A stretch of DNA of 52,500 bases from Nitrobacter winogradskyi (GCF_006539545.1 NZ_BJNF01000024.1:1-52500), one strand, 5' to 3'; positions 35,799 through 44,892 are shown, counted from the stretch's first letter. Notes: generated from the sequence alone by a model not told the origin. Numbers and translations: made by a program.

Positions 35799-36488
35799 CT
35801 ACTCATCCCGTCCCGGAGTTTTGGCGATCTTCTCCGCGCGGCTGAGCAGAAACACGCCCTGTTCTCCGAACATATTCCAGAACCACCAGGGAGCGTTGAA
35901 CCGCAGCGGCCGGCCGTAAAGATTAAGCGCGACCGCGCGCTCCATCTTCACGTTGATCTCGTCGCAGAGCTGCACGAAATCCTTGATGGTGCAGAAATGG
36001 ATATTCGGCGTGTCGTACCATGTCGCCGGCAGATTGTCCGTGCGCGGCATGTGACCGCCGATCAGAAGCTGAACACGCATCTTCCAGTGGCCGAAGTTCG
36101 GAAACGAAACGACGGCGCGGCGGCCAATCCGCAGCAGATTTTCCAGCACCGTTTTCGGCTGCCGCGTGGCCTGCAGGGTCTGTGACAGGATGACGTAATC
36201 GAAGGCGTCGTCGGGATAGTTGACGAGGTCGGTATCGGCGTCGCCCTGCACCACGGCAAGACCCTTGGCCACGCAACGATTGACGCCCTCGCGCGACAGC
36301 TCGATGCCGCGGCCGTCGATGCCTCGCGTCTCGAGCAATTGCAAGAGATCGCCGTCGCCGCATCCGACGTCCAGCACCTTTGAGCCAGCCTCGATCATCT
36401 CCGCCAACAGCAGGTGATCGCTGCGATAACGATCGTCCGCCCGTGGAGCAACCTCATTCAACGGCAGCGACGGCTGCTCCACGCTCAT
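35799..36488 (-). CDS. metW: Methionine biosynthesis protein MetW
   Basis: MetW works with MetX in methionine synthesis in many proteobacteria; it is a class I methyltransferase-fold protein and is thought to activate MetX. The 229-aa product has DVGCGDGDLLQLLE as motif I, GRGIELSREGVNRCVAKGL, VQGDADTDLVNYPDDAFDYV and VLSQTLQATRQP-type text as in MetW. I take the ATG at 36488, two bases after the metX stop; another ATG at 36503 lies inside metX. The metX-metW pair is characteristic. Confidence 0.93.
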   Translation of the reverse strand: MSVEQPSLPLNEVAPRADDRYRSDHLLLAEMIEAGSKVLDVGCGDGDLLQLLETRGIDGRGIELSREGVNRCVAKGLAVVQGDADTDLVNYPDDAFDYVILSQTLQATRQPKTVLENLLRIGRRAVVSFPNFGHWKMRVQLLIGGHMPRTDNLPATWYDTPNIHFCTIKDFVQLCDEINVKMERAVALNLYGRPLRFNAPWWFWNMFGEQGVFLLSRAEKIAKTPGRDE

Positions 36489-36489
36489 C

Positions 36490-37689
36490 TCATTGTCCGG
36501 CATCGGCAAGGCCCCGGGTCTTTCCCGCCGATTCCAGAAACGCATGCGCGATATCGAAGAATTCGGGAACGTCGAGCAGGAAGGCGTCATGGCCGCGATC
36601 GGTCTCGATCTCGGCGAAGGAGACCCGCGCGCCGCCGGCATTGAGCGCATGCACGGTCGCCCGCGATTCGGAAGTCGGAAACAACCAGTCGCTCGTGAAC
36701 GAGACCACGCAGAACCGGGTGCGGGTCCCGCGAAATGCGGCGGCCAGCACGCCGTCATGATCAGCCGCGATATCGAAATAGTCCATCGCCCGCGTCAGAT
36801 AGAGATAGCTGTTGGCGTCGAAGCGCTCGACGAACGACGATCCCTGGTGGCGCAGATAGCTCTCCACCTGGAAATCCGCATCGAACGAAAATGTCGGCAG
36901 TTCGCGGTCCTGCATCCGCCGCCCGAACTTGCGATGCAGCGCCGCGTCCGACAGATAAGTGATGTGCGCGGCCATCCGCGCCACGCCAAGGCCCCGGCGG
37001 GGATGGGTGCCCTGCTCGACATAGCGGCCCTCGCGCCAATCGGGATCGGCCATCACCGCCTGCCGACCCAGTTCATGAAAGGCGATATTTTGCGCGGAGT
37101 GGCGCGTGCTGCAGGCGATCGGCAGCGCTGAAAACACCCGCTTTGGATAGGCCACGCACCACTGTAGCACCTGCATCCCGCCCATCGAGCCGCCGACCAC
37201 CGAAAACAGCGTGTCGATTCCGAGGCGGTCGATCAGCATGGCCTGCGCGCGCACCATGTCGGGAATGGTGATGACGGGGAAGTCCAACCCCCACACCGTG
37301 CCGGTCGTGGGATTGGTCGAGGCGGGGCCGGTCGAGCCCATGCAGCCGCCGATCACGTTGGAGCAGATAATGAAGTACCTGCTGGTGTCGAGCGGCTTGC
37401 CGGGTCCCACCAGGGTCACCCACCAGCCGGGTTTTCCGGTCACGGGATGAGGGTTGGCGACATGCTGATCCCCGGTGAGGGCATGGCAGATCAGAATGGC
37501 GTTGGATTTCGCGGAATTGAGTTCACCGTAGGTCTGATAGGCGATCTGGAACGGCGCGAGATCGACGCCGCAATCGAGCGGGAGCGGTTGATCGGTATCG
37601 AACGTCGCGACCTGCGAGGTGGGATGGTCTGCTTCCTGCGCCCGATGCTCGGCGTGAGCCGGGCCCGATATCGATTGCACCTTTACCAT
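36490..37689 (-). CDS. metX: Homoserine O-acyltransferase MetX
   Basis: MetX acylates homoserine as the first committed step to methionine. The 399-aa alpha/beta hydrolase has the nucleophile in [14 protein letters not shown], the Asp in FTSDWLFPT and the His in RGHDAFLLD. MetX proteins use acetyl-CoA or, in some, succinyl-CoA; NIGGCMG-type text is present here as [15 protein letters not shown], but I do not call the donor. It overlaps or abuts metW and follows a SAM-II riboswitch with an intrinsic terminator, so expression should fall when SAM is plentiful. Confidence 0.95.
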   Translation of the reverse strand: MVKVQSISGPAHAEHRAQEADHPTSQVATFDTDQPLPLDCGVDLAPFQIAYQTYGELNSAKSNAILICHALTGDQHVANPHPVTGKPGWWVTLVGPGKPLDTSRYFIICSNVIGGCMGSTGPASTNPTTGTVWGLDFPVITIPDMVRAQAMLIDRLGIDTLFSVVGGSMGGMQVLQWCVAYPKRVFSALPIACSTRHSAQNIAFHELGRQAVMADPDWREGRYVEQGTHPRRGLGVARMAAHITYLSDAALHRKFGRRMQDRELPTFSFDADFQVESYLRHQGSSFVERFDANSYLYLTRAMDYFDIAADHDGVLAAAFRGTRTRFCVVSFTSDWLFPTSESRATVHALNAGGARVSFAEIETDRGHDAFLLDVPEFFDIAHAFLESAGKTRGLADAGQ

Positions 37690-37742
37690 CCTGCCGCTGA
37701 CCTCCGCCGGAGGCTGCGGGAAGCCCCCGGATCGCAGGCCAC

Positions 37743-37776
37743 AAAAAAACCCGGCCCGAACTTGGGTTCGGCCGGG
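37743..37776 (-). terminator. Intrinsic terminator of the metX leader
   Basis: On the minus strand CCCGGCCGAAC and GTTCGGGCCGGG (one bulge, loop of about four bases) are followed by seven T. It lies between the SAM-II aptamer and the metX start, so it is the expression platform. Confidence 0.93.
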
Positions 37777-37798
37777 ATCAGGATTTCGCTGTCCCCGG

Positions 37799-37855
37799 CC
37801 TGTTTAGCGAGTTGTTTAACGTGGCTGCAAGCCGGCCGGCTCAAATGACCACGGA
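37799..37855 (-). promoter_or_regulatory. SAM-II riboswitch aptamer upstream of metX
   Basis: The minus-strand sequence has the SAM-II hallmarks in order: P1 arm CGTGG (37849-37853), TCATTTGAGCC, GGCTTGCAGCCACG with the closing arm (37820-37824), GTTAAA and CGCTAAACAGG. These match the alphaproteobacterial metA/metX leader motif. SAM binding closes an H-type pseudoknot whose 3' strand is the CTAAACAGG end. Confidence 0.95.
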
Positions 37856-37863
37856 ACAGGAGA

Positions 37864-37892
37864 AAAATAATCCGCGTCGCGCTTCTCGTCAA
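37864..37892 (-). promoter_or_regulatory. Sigma-70 promoter of metXW
   Basis: TTGACG (37887-37892) and TATTTT (37864-37869) are 17 bases apart on the minus strand. Transcription would begin around 37857, immediately before the SAM-II aptamer. Confidence 0.8.
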
Positions 37893-38011
37893 GAAGCGGA
37901 TCGGCAGGGGATCGCTTCCTGCATTCGCAACAAGGCTCGCTGAAACGGGATACGAATGTTAGAAGCGGACCGCTGGCCGAGGCTCCTCCATGCGGCTGAC
38001 AGGTTGCATCC

Positions 38012-38866
38012 ATGACGAAGCCTTCCCCCGCGCCGCCATCCCTGCAGAAATTGCGCAAGGAAATCGACGCCATCGACGAGCAGGTTCACAACCTGCTGAT
38101 GCAACGCGGCGACATCATCGACCGCCTGATATCGGTGAAGCAGACCCAGGAGGTCGGCTCGGCATTCCGGCCGGCGCGCGAGGCCGACATGATGCGGCGG
38201 CTGGCGCAGCGTCATCGCGGCATCCTGCCGCTCGACACCGTCGAAAGCATCTGGCGCGTCATCATCGCGACCTTCACTTACGTCCAGGCGCCGTTTTCGC
38301 TGCACGCCGATCTGTCGCTCGGCGAATCCGCGATGCGGGATTCCGCGCGTTTCCATTTCGGCTTCACCATACCCTTCGTGCCGCATTTCAATGCGCAGGC
38401 CGCCGTGGAAGCGGTGGCGAATGCGAAAGGCGACCTCGGACTCGTCTCGGCGACATCGAGCCGCACGCCATGGTGGCTTGCTCTGGAAGCCCACGGCGCG
38501 CCGAGGATCATCGCCCGCCTGCCCTTCATCGAGCGCGCCGATCACCCGGCCGCGCTGCCGGTGTTCGTGATCTCACGAGTCGCCGACGATGCGCGGGTCA
38601 CGGAAGTGGAGACCTGGAGCGTGCGCGTCTCCGGCTGGAATGCCAATACAGCCCGCACCCTGTCGCCGCTCGCCGAGATTGTCGCCGTGCCCGATACCGC
38701 CTTCGACGGCGCGGCGCTATTGGTATCCGTTACAGGCGGCACCACCCTCGACACGATCAAATCCGCGCTGATCGAGGCCGGCGCGTCGGTGCGCTCGACG
38801 GCTCTCGTCGGCAGTCACGCAACGCGCTATACGATGCCCTCGTCCAACGGGGCCGATCGTCCGTAA
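38012..38866 (+). CDS. Chorismate mutase with C-terminal prephenate-dehydratase-like remnant
   Basis: Residues 1-90 are an AroQ-class chorismate mutase (LRKEIDAIDEQVHNLLMQRG, DRLISVKQTQ, RPAREADMMRRLAQRH, ESIWRVIIATFTYVQ). The remaining ~190 residues look like a shortened ligand-binding domain reminiscent of prephenate dehydratase (AVEAVANAKGDLGLVSA) but without its catalytic Thr-Arg-Phe motif. The gene heads a cluster with hisC and tyrA and converts chorismate to prephenate, the tyrA substrate. The C-terminal domain may be regulatory. It is divergent from metX. Confidence 0.85.
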   Translation: MTKPSPAPPSLQKLRKEIDAIDEQVHNLLMQRGDIIDRLISVKQTQEVGSAFRPAREADMMRRLAQRHRGILPLDTVESIWRVIIATFTYVQAPFSLHADLSLGESAMRDSARFHFGFTIPFVPHFNAQAAVEAVANAKGDLGLVSATSSRTPWWLALEAHGAPRIIARLPFIERADHPAALPVFVISRVADDARVTEVETWSVRVSGWNANTARTLSPLAEIVAVPDTAFDGAALLVSVTGGTTLDTIKSALIEAGASVRSTALVGSHATRYTMPSSNGADRP

Positions 38867-38899
38867 TGTCCCGCTCGAACGCGCTATAGTCCGGAGCAC

Positions 38900-40000
38900 A
38901 TGATGTCCCGACCGGTGCCGAATCCCGGCATTCTCGATATTGCGCCTTACACACCCGGTAAGAGTCCGGTGCCGGAGGCAGGCCGCAAAGTGTTCAAGCT
39001 GTCGGCCAATGAAACACCGTTCGGCCCCTCGCCGAAGGCGATGGACGCCTACCGCGATGCCGCGGCTCACCTTGAAGACTATCCGGAAGGCACCTCGCGC
39101 GTTTTGCGCGCGGCCATCGGACGCGCCTACGGCCTCGATCCGGACCGCATCATCTGCGGCGCGGGCTCGGACGAGATCCTCAACCTGCTGGCGCATACCT
39201 TTCTCAGCCACGGCGACGAAGCGATTTCGACCACGCACGCTTTTCTGGTGTACCCGATCGCAACCATGGCGAACGGCGCGACAAACATCGTGGCGCCGGA
39301 GAGCGGCTACACCGCCGACATCGACGCGATCCTCAAGCGGGTCACGCCAAAGACCAAAATGGTCTGGCTCGCCAATCCGAACAACCCGACCGGCACCTAT
39401 CTGCCGTTCGACGAGATCAGGCGACTGCGCGCGGAGCTGCCGCCGCACGTATTGCTGGTGCTCGACGGCGCCTATTCGGATTATGTGTCGCGCAACGATT
39501 ACGAGTTCGGCATCGAACTGGTGGCGACGACGGAAAATACCGTGCTCACGCACACCTTCTCCAAGATCCACGGCCTCGCCGCGCTGCGGATCGGCTGGAT
39601 GTTCGGCCCGGCGCATATCGTCGATGCGATGAACCGGATTCGCGGCCCCTTCAATGTCTCGACGCCGGCCATGCTTGCGGCCGCGGCCGCGATCGAGGAC
39701 ACCGCGCACGTCCAGATGACCCGGCTGCATACGGAAAAGTGGCGTAACTGGCTGACGGACGAAGTGACAAAGCTCGGCCTCAAAGTCACGCCCAGCGTGA
39801 CCAACTTCATCCTGATCCATTTTCCGGACACCAAGGGCAAGACGGCGTCCGAGGCGGACGCGTTCCTGACCCGGCGCGGCCTCGTGCTGCGTGCGCTCGA
39901 CAATTACGGCCTACCGAATGCGCTACGCATGACGGTCGGCACCGAGGAAGCCAACCGCCTGGTCGCGGACGGCTTGCGCGACTTCATGGCGCGGACATGA
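38900..40000 (+). CDS. hisC: Histidinol-phosphate / aromatic aminotransferase HisC
   Basis: Class I/II PLP aminotransferase of 366 aa. The cofactor Lys is in HTFSKIHGLAALRIGW (Lys222), with KLSANETPFGPS, GAGSDEIL, WLANPNNPTGTY and the final RGLVLRALDNYGLPNALRMT, as in HisC. Placed between chorismate mutase and prephenate dehydrogenase, it may transaminate aromatic keto acids as well as imidazole-acetol phosphate. Two adjacent ATGs (38900, 38903) follow GGAG. Its last four bases overlap tyrA (ATGA). Confidence 0.92.
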   Translation: MMSRPVPNPGILDIAPYTPGKSPVPEAGRKVFKLSANETPFGPSPKAMDAYRDAAAHLEDYPEGTSRVLRAAIGRAYGLDPDRIICGAGSDEILNLLAHTFLSHGDEAISTTHAFLVYPIATMANGATNIVAPESGYTADIDAILKRVTPKTKMVWLANPNNPTGTYLPFDEIRRLRAELPPHVLLVLDGAYSDYVSRNDYEFGIELVATTENTVLTHTFSKIHGLAALRIGWMFGPAHIVDAMNRIRGPFNVSTPAMLAAAAAIEDTAHVQMTRLHTEKWRNWLTDEVTKLGLKVTPSVTNFILIHFPDTKGKTASEADAFLTRRGLVLRALDNYGLPNALRMTVGTEEANRLVADGLRDFMART

Positions 40001-40932
40001 CCACAGAACCGTTATTCGAGCGGCTCGCGCTGATCGGATTCGGCCTGATCGGCGGCTCGATCGCGCGCGCCGCGCGCATGCGAGGCGTTGTCGGCGAGAT
40101 CGTCGCGACGGCGCGCTCCGCAAAAACGCGGGCGCGGGTGATGGAGCTCGGCATCGTCGATCGCGTGGTGGACACCAACGCCGAAGCCGCCGACGGCGCT
40201 GACCTCGTGATCCTCTGCGTTCCGGTCGGCGCGTGCGGTTCAGTGGCGCAGCAGATCGTGCCTCACCTCAAGCCGGGCGCCATCGTCTCCGACGTCGGGT
40301 CGGTGAAAGGCGCCGTCGTCCGCGACATCGCCCCGCATCTGCCCGCCGGGGTACATTTCGTGCCCGCGCATCCGGTGGCCGGCACCGAGCATTCGGGTCC
40401 GGATTCCGGCTTTGCCGAACTGTTCATCAACCGCTGGTGCATCCTGACGCCGCCGGACGGAACGGATGCCGCCGCCGTCGACAAGTTGCGCGCGTTCTGG
40501 ACCGCGATCGGCGCCAGGGTCGAGATCATGACCCCCAAGCACCATGACCTTGTCCTGGCGATCACCAGCCATCTGCCGCATCTGATCGCCTACACCATCG
40601 TCGGCACCGCGGACGAACTGGGTGAGGTGACGTCCTCCGAGGTGATGAAGTTTTCCGCCGGCGGCTTCCGCGACTTCACGCGTATCGCGGCCTCCGATCC
40701 CACCATGTGGCGCGACGTCTTCCTGACCAACAAGGATGCGGTGCTGGAAATGCTCGGCACCTTCAACGAGGATCTCTCCAAGCTGACGCGCGCCATGCGC
40801 CGCGGCGATGGCGAAGCGCTTTTCGAGCACTTTACCCGCACCCGCGCGATCCGCCGCGGCATCGTGGAGATCGGCCAGGATTCCGCGGCTCCCGATTTCG
40901 GGCGGCTGCAGACCGATGCCCAGAAGCCATAG
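39997..40932 (+). CDS. tyrA: Prephenate / arogenate dehydrogenase
   Basis: TyrA makes 4-hydroxyphenylpyruvate or tyrosine by NAD-dependent oxidative decarboxylation. The 311-aa product has the Rossmann motif GFGLIGGSIARA (about 14-25), SDVGSVKGAV, VPAHPVAGTEHSGP with the catalytic His, LAITSHLPHLIAY, and a C-terminal helical dimer domain (FRDFTRIAASDPTMWRDVF). Cyclohexadienyl dehydrogenase is the broad name. There is an ATGA overlap with hisC. No regulatory ACT domain is present. Confidence 0.94.
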   Translation: MTTEPLFERLALIGFGLIGGSIARAARMRGVVGEIVATARSAKTRARVMELGIVDRVVDTNAEAADGADLVILCVPVGACGSVAQQIVPHLKPGAIVSDVGSVKGAVVRDIAPHLPAGVHFVPAHPVAGTEHSGPDSGFAELFINRWCILTPPDGTDAAAVDKLRAFWTAIGARVEIMTPKHHDLVLAITSHLPHLIAYTIVGTADELGEVTSSEVMKFSAGGFRDFTRIAASDPTMWRDVFLTNKDAVLEMLGTFNEDLSKLTRAMRRGDGEALFEHFTRTRAIRRGIVEIGQDSAAPDFGRLQTDAQKP

Positions 40933-40937
40933 TGGTC

Positions 40938-40960
40938 ATTGCCGGACTTGATCCGGCAAT
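40938..40960. repeat. Palindromic repeat after tyrA
   Basis: Perfect nine-base arms ATTGCCGGA (40938-40946) and TCCGGCAAT (40952-40960) around CTTGA, then CCCTCTTTTA. The ATTGCCGG-CTTGA-CCGGCAAT unit is a well-known dispersed alphaproteobacterial repeat and may also terminate the aromatic operon. Confidence 0.75.
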
Positions 40961-41034
40961 CCCTCTTTTACGAGGAATGATGGCTGCACGGGTCAAGCCC
41001 GCGCATGATCGCCGAGGTGGATATCAGCGCTCGA

Positions 41035-42279
41035 TCAGAACAGCGGCGGCGTCTGGGCGACCTTCAACGGCCCGATGAAGACCGCGCCGGCAACGAACCG
41101 CAGCGGGAAGGAGCGCGCCTTTTTGTTTTCCAGCGTTGCTTCCTGTCCAATCGCGGCGAGACCCGCGGCGACACCGACATTGGCGTTCTGGCGCACGGCC
41201 TTGCCAAGGCCGGGAATCGCCCGGTCGAGCGCACCGAACAGATTGTCGATATCCTGACTTTTCACGCCGGGCGCGACCTTATCGAGAGTCTCCTGCGGGA
41301 CCCCCTGCTCCAGCATTTTATCGATTCCGAGCGCCGGAATCATTTTCTCGAAACCGGTCGCCGTCATGTGCAATTCGCCGTCGAGGTGCCCGTCGGCGGT
41401 AAGCCCCAGCGACCCCGCGGCTATCGCGATCAGATCGCCCTGCTGGATGCGCGACTGCCTGATCTCGATGCGGCCGCCGGCCGCCTGCAATTCACGGAAC
41501 CGCACCGGCCAGGGTTTTGGCGTGAAATCCTTCAGCCCGTGAACGATCGCGCCGACCTCGGCATTGAACGGCTGCGTCAGCGCCGGGTGAACGTCCGCAA
41601 GAGTGGCTCCGCTCAACTCCACGGCGGTCTCGATCATGGGCTTGTCCAGTGTGGATTTCTCCGCAGTGCGGCCGTGAAGCTCCACATGGCTGGCGCGTGC
41701 GGCAGGCGTCCTAACCGATTCCACCATGCGGTCGATCGCAAGGTCGTCGAAAACGATATCCGCGCTCTTCGGCGTATCCGGCAGCCCGACGATGCTGCTG
41801 CGCCCGACGCGCCAATCGACGACCATCACCGGCTGACCATGCCGGGATAGCGTGGCAGGCGCCTTGAACTCCGCGATCAGCAGCCTGGGCGTGTAGATCT
41901 GCGCGATCACCAGGATTTCCCCGAGGCGCGCGGTCAAGGGAGGCATCTGCGCCGCGGCCTGCTCGGCTGTCTGCGACCTCAGTTCGACGGTCGCATCCTC
42001 GCAGCGGACCTCAAGACGGAACGGAAATCCGGCGACCGTCCGTTTGGCGCAATCATAGATGCGTCCGGACGCCGCTTCGCGCGCCCGCCAGGCATCAACA
42101 GTCTGATCGACCTGCGAGGCCGCATAAAACCAGAACGCGCTCCAGGCGGCGGCAGCGACGACCACCAGCACGGGCATGACGAAAATGGGCCAAAGACGGT
42201 ACTTGCTGGAGGCGTTGTTGGCAGCATTCATGCGGAAGGCGGGCTCTTGGTGGGTCGGTTCGGCAGGGTCTTTGACCAT
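41035..42279 (-). CDS. DUF2125 family membrane-anchored protein
   Basis: The 414-aa product has one N-terminal membrane helix (about 31-53: FVMPVLVVVAAAAWSAFWF) and then a long periplasmic domain with DCAKRTVAGFPFRLEVRCED and IYTPRLLIAEFKAPA, which matches DUF2125. No function is known to me; the beta-rich large domain suggests an envelope role. An internal ATG at 42231 is an alternative start, with no better ribosome site. It is convergent with tyrA. Confidence 0.84.
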   Translation of the reverse strand: MVKDPAEPTHQEPAFRMNAANNASSKYRLWPIFVMPVLVVVAAAAWSAFWFYAASQVDQTVDAWRAREAASGRIYDCAKRTVAGFPFRLEVRCEDATVELRSQTAEQAAAQMPPLTARLGEILVIAQIYTPRLLIAEFKAPATLSRHGQPVMVVDWRVGRSSIVGLPDTPKSADIVFDDLAIDRMVESVRTPAARASHVELHGRTAEKSTLDKPMIETAVELSGATLADVHPALTQPFNAEVGAIVHGLKDFTPKPWPVRFRELQAAGGRIEIRQSRIQQGDLIAIAAGSLGLTADGHLDGELHMTATGFEKMIPALGIDKMLEQGVPQETLDKVAPGVKSQDIDNLFGALDRAIPGLGKAVRQNANVGVAAGLAAIGQEATLENKKARSFPLRFVAGAVFIGPLKVAQTPPLF

Positions 42280-42461
42280 AGTCGCGCGACGCCGGCAAAA
42301 CCAGCCCCTTTCGGTTCCGCTTCGCCTGGCGGCGCGGCTCTGTTAAAGCATTATTCGGCGACGCGAGACTCCCGGTTGGCCGTCAAAAATCCTCATTTCT
42401 AATAGCTCGTGCGTATCCTGATCATACACAACATGACGGAATACGCCCTGAGCAGGGCGCG

Positions 42462-43046
42462 ATGAGCGTGCAGCGACAATTTGAAACGGCTTTCGACAGT
42501 TCCGGCAACGATCTCTGGATATTTGCCTACGGTTCGCTGATGTGGAGGCCCGGATTCGATTTCGCCGAGCAGGTTCCGGCGCGGCTGATCGGCGAGCACC
42601 GGGCGCTCTGCGTCTATTCGTTCGACCACCGCGGGACGCCCGAGAGACCGGGGCTGGTTCTAGGGCTCGACCGCGGGGGCGCCTGCCGGGGCATCGCATT
42701 CCGGGTTGCAGCCAGCCGGCGCGAGGCAACGATCGCATATTTGCGGGAGCGCGAGCAGACCACCCACGTCTACCGCGAGGTGACGCGCTCCGTCTGGCTT
42801 GAGGACGACGCGCGACGGCGGGTCAGCGCGCTCGCTTATGTGGTCGATCGCGGTCACGTCCAGTACGCCGGTCGGCTGACGCTGGCGGACCAGGCCCGTT
42901 ACGTCCGGCAGGGGCACGGCCGCTCCGGGCATAACCGGGACTATGTCCTGTCGACCGTGAGGTCGATCGAGTCACAGGGCTTTCGCGATCTTAAACTGCA
43001 CCAGCTGGCTGAACTGCTGTACAACGATACGCCGATGCCGAGGTAG
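42462..43046 (+). CDS. Gamma-glutamylcyclotransferase, ChaC-like
   Basis: The 194-aa product begins with the ChaC motif LWIFAYGSLMWRPGFDF, followed by RALCVYSFDHRGTPERPGLVLGL and the likely catalytic Glu in the YLREREQTTHVYREV region. ChaC-type enzymes release 5-oxoproline from glutathione, so the role is probably glutathione turnover in the cytoplasm. It is a single gene. The ribosome site is weak. Confidence 0.9.
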   Translation: MSVQRQFETAFDSSGNDLWIFAYGSLMWRPGFDFAEQVPARLIGEHRALCVYSFDHRGTPERPGLVLGLDRGGACRGIAFRVAASRREATIAYLREREQTTHVYREVTRSVWLEDDARRRVSALAYVVDRGHVQYAGRLTLADQARYVRQGHGRSGHNRDYVLSTVRSIESQGFRDLKLHQLAELLYNDTPMPR

Positions 43047-43105
43047 GCGCGCTGGGGAAGCGTCGAACGGAAGCCGTGGTTATCTCTTGGGGAGATCTCC
43101 ACTCG

Positions 43106-43245
43106 GGAGCATGATCTTATCCGAAAACCGGTTCCCACTTTGCGCTGGCGCAGCCCTTCGGGTCGGGATCATGCTCTGGAAATGGTTGTCTGGTCGCATT
43201 TTCTTGCGGCGAACCGGTATCCACTTCGCCGGAAAATGCTCTAAT
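43106..43245. repeat. Two dispersed palindromic repeats downstream of chaC
   Basis: First unit: GAGCATGATC at 43107 and GGATCATGCTC at 43166 enclose ATCCGAAAACCGGTTCCCAC and a GCGCTGGCGCAG hairpin. Second unit: GCATTTTCTTGCGGCGAACC (43196-43215) with closing arm CGCCGGAAAATGCTC (43227-43241). The second matches 4597-4644. They lie between convergent gene ends. Confidence 0.72.
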
Positions 43246-44014
43246 CCCCGGCCGCTCCCGCGTCGGGCGCCCGGCCCGACAGCCGCGCCTGCTCGCGCCA
43301 CCCCGCCTCGACCAGGGAAGCGGTCGCTCCTTCGATCGATGCCGTCAGGCGCGACATGAATTCATCACGCCGCAAACCCTGCGGCAGCGGATCGAGGAAT
43401 TCGACCGTGATCGTTCCCGGATAGCGCAGGAACGTCCGGCGCGGCCAGCAAAGGCCGGAGTTGAGGGCCACCGGCACACAAGGCACGCCGCCTTCGGCAT
43501 AGATCATGGCGACGCCGCTCTTGTAGGCCGGCGGGGCTCCGATCGGGCGGCGCGTTCCTTCCGGGAAAATGACGAGCTGACGGCCGAGACGCACCTGCTC
43601 CCGCGTCATCCGGACCAGCATCTTGAGCGAGCGCAGGCCGGCTTTGCGGTCGATGCCGATCATGCCCGTCTTCAGTAGATACCAGCCGAAGAACGGAATC
43701 CATGTCAGCTCGCGCTTGAGGATGAAGACCGGCTGATCGATGAGGCAGAAGAGAGCAAAGGTCTCCCACATCGACTGATGCTTGGAGGCGAAGATCAGGG
43801 GACCTTTCGGAATTTTCCCGGTGCCGAGAATTTTGACGCGCGTGCCGCAGATGACGCGCATCAGCCAGATGTTCCAGCGCGCCCAGGCCTTCGCCATCCT
43901 GACAAGCACCGCGCGCGGCATCAGGAACGTCGGCAGCGCGGCAACCATCCAGATCGCCATCGTCACATAGAACAGAGCGTTGAAGACCAGCGAGCGCAGA
44001 AAGATAGAAATCAT
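43241..44014 (-). CDS. plsC: 1-acyl-sn-glycerol-3-phosphate acyltransferase PlsC
   Basis: PlsC adds the second acyl chain to make phosphatidic acid at the inner membrane. The 257-aa product has an N-terminal membrane helix, ASKHQSMWETFAL as motif I (HX4E, a variant of HX4D), GMIGIDRKAG as motif II, IFPEGTRRPIG as motif III and VALNSGLCW as motif IV. The ATG at 44014 is taken over a GTG one codon earlier. It is downstream of the YdcF-like gene but separated by a repeat. Confidence 0.9.
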   Translation of the reverse strand: MISIFLRSLVFNALFYVTMAIWMVAALPTFLMPRAVLVRMAKAWARWNIWLMRVICGTRVKILGTGKIPKGPLIFASKHQSMWETFALFCLIDQPVFILKRELTWIPFFGWYLLKTGMIGIDRKAGLRSLKMLVRMTREQVRLGRQLVIFPEGTRRPIGAPPAYKSGVAMIYAEGGVPCVPVALNSGLCWPRRTFLRYPGTITVEFLDPLPQGLRRDEFMSRLTASIEGATASLVEAGWREQARLSGRAPDAGAAGD

Positions 44015-44061
44015 CACGCATCCAGTGGCGGGGCGTTATTTGGCACGCATTCTAGAACCTT

Positions 44062-44088
44062 TTCGGTTCTGATTGAATCAGAAGCGAA
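44062..44088. repeat. 27-bp palindromic element, copy 2
   Basis: Arms TTCGGTTCTGATT and AATCAGAAGCGAA around a central G (one mismatch). Same element as 25723 and 44991. It lies between the YdcF-like gene and plsC. Confidence 0.8.
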
Positions 44089-44094
44089 AGGGCT

Positions 44095-44820
44095 TCAGCC
44101 CGAGGCCGGCCGGCGTGGCTGGAATGCCCCACTCGACTGATCTCCGTTTTCGGGCGGGAGTTCGAGGTCGAGGCCAAGATGAGCCAGTCGGACCCGCGCC
44201 TCGGCGGCGAGGTATTTGACATACTCCGATAGCAGGAGCCGCAAGGTCGCGCCGCTTGTCCACCATGGCTCCTCGCGCCACTTTTCGCCGATGACCGCGA
44301 ACGGAATCAAGGTGACATCAGGCATCGCATGCGACAGTTCGACGATGGCGCGAGGCATATGGTAGTTGGACGTCACCACGATTAGCGAGCGGAAGCCTTG
44401 CCCGTCGACCCAACGCCGCGTCTCGCTTGCATTGCTCCGGGTGTTGACCGCGGAGCGATCGAGATCGACGCAACATGTCAGCAGCCGCTGGCTGTCCGGC
44501 AGCGAGCGCGAAATATCACTGACCCCGTTCGTCGGATGAACGCCCGAAATCAGCAGCCGCTTGCCATAGCCGCCGGCCAACAGATCGACGGCATCGGAAA
44601 TCCGCGACGAGCCGCCGGTAAGCACCACAATGCCGTCCGCGTTAGCGGCGGGCTTTGTCTCCACCCCCCGTAGCTGCGACAGAAACCCGATGAAGCCAGC
44701 CGCCGCGCCGACAAAGGCGATCCCGGCGGCGGCAACCAGGGTCGCAAGCAACATGCCACGCCGGCGGCCCCGCGCCCGGCGCGGAGCTCCCACATTGTCG
44801 TGACCTGCTTCTTTACTCAT
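44095..44820 (-). CDS. YdcF/SanA-like DUF218 membrane protein
   Basis: The 241-aa product has an N-terminal membrane helix (about 22-48) and a DUF218 domain: ANADGIVVLTGGSSRISDAV, GYGKRLLISGVHP, NTRSNASETRRWV and VVTSNYHMPRAIVEL. These are the conserved Rossmann-like blocks of ElyC/SanA/YdcF proteins, linked elsewhere to envelope maintenance and SAM binding. It is probably periplasmic-facing. The exact role is unknown. Confidence 0.87.
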   Translation of the reverse strand: MSKEAGHDNVGAPRRARGRRRGMLLATLVAAAGIAFVGAAAGFIGFLSQLRGVETKPAANADGIVVLTGGSSRISDAVDLLAGGYGKRLLISGVHPTNGVSDISRSLPDSQRLLTCCVDLDRSAVNTRSNASETRRWVDGQGFRSLIVVTSNYHMPRAIVELSHAMPDVTLIPFAVIGEKWREEPWWTSGATLRLLLSEYVKYLAAEARVRLAHLGLDLELPPENGDQSSGAFQPRRPASG

Positions 44821-44892
44821 ACATTCGGTGTCCCTGGCCCCCGATTCTAATACGTTTTGGGGCGAAGTGGAGTCCGGCAGCGTCAGAATGGC

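Noticed and set aside
43241-44014. PlsC motif HX4E as a sign of a dead enzyme
   Set aside because: Motif I reads KHQSMWETF with Glu for Asp, but I recall KHQSxWET in many proteobacterial PlsC proteins, and motifs II-IV are intact, so it is probably a normal variant.
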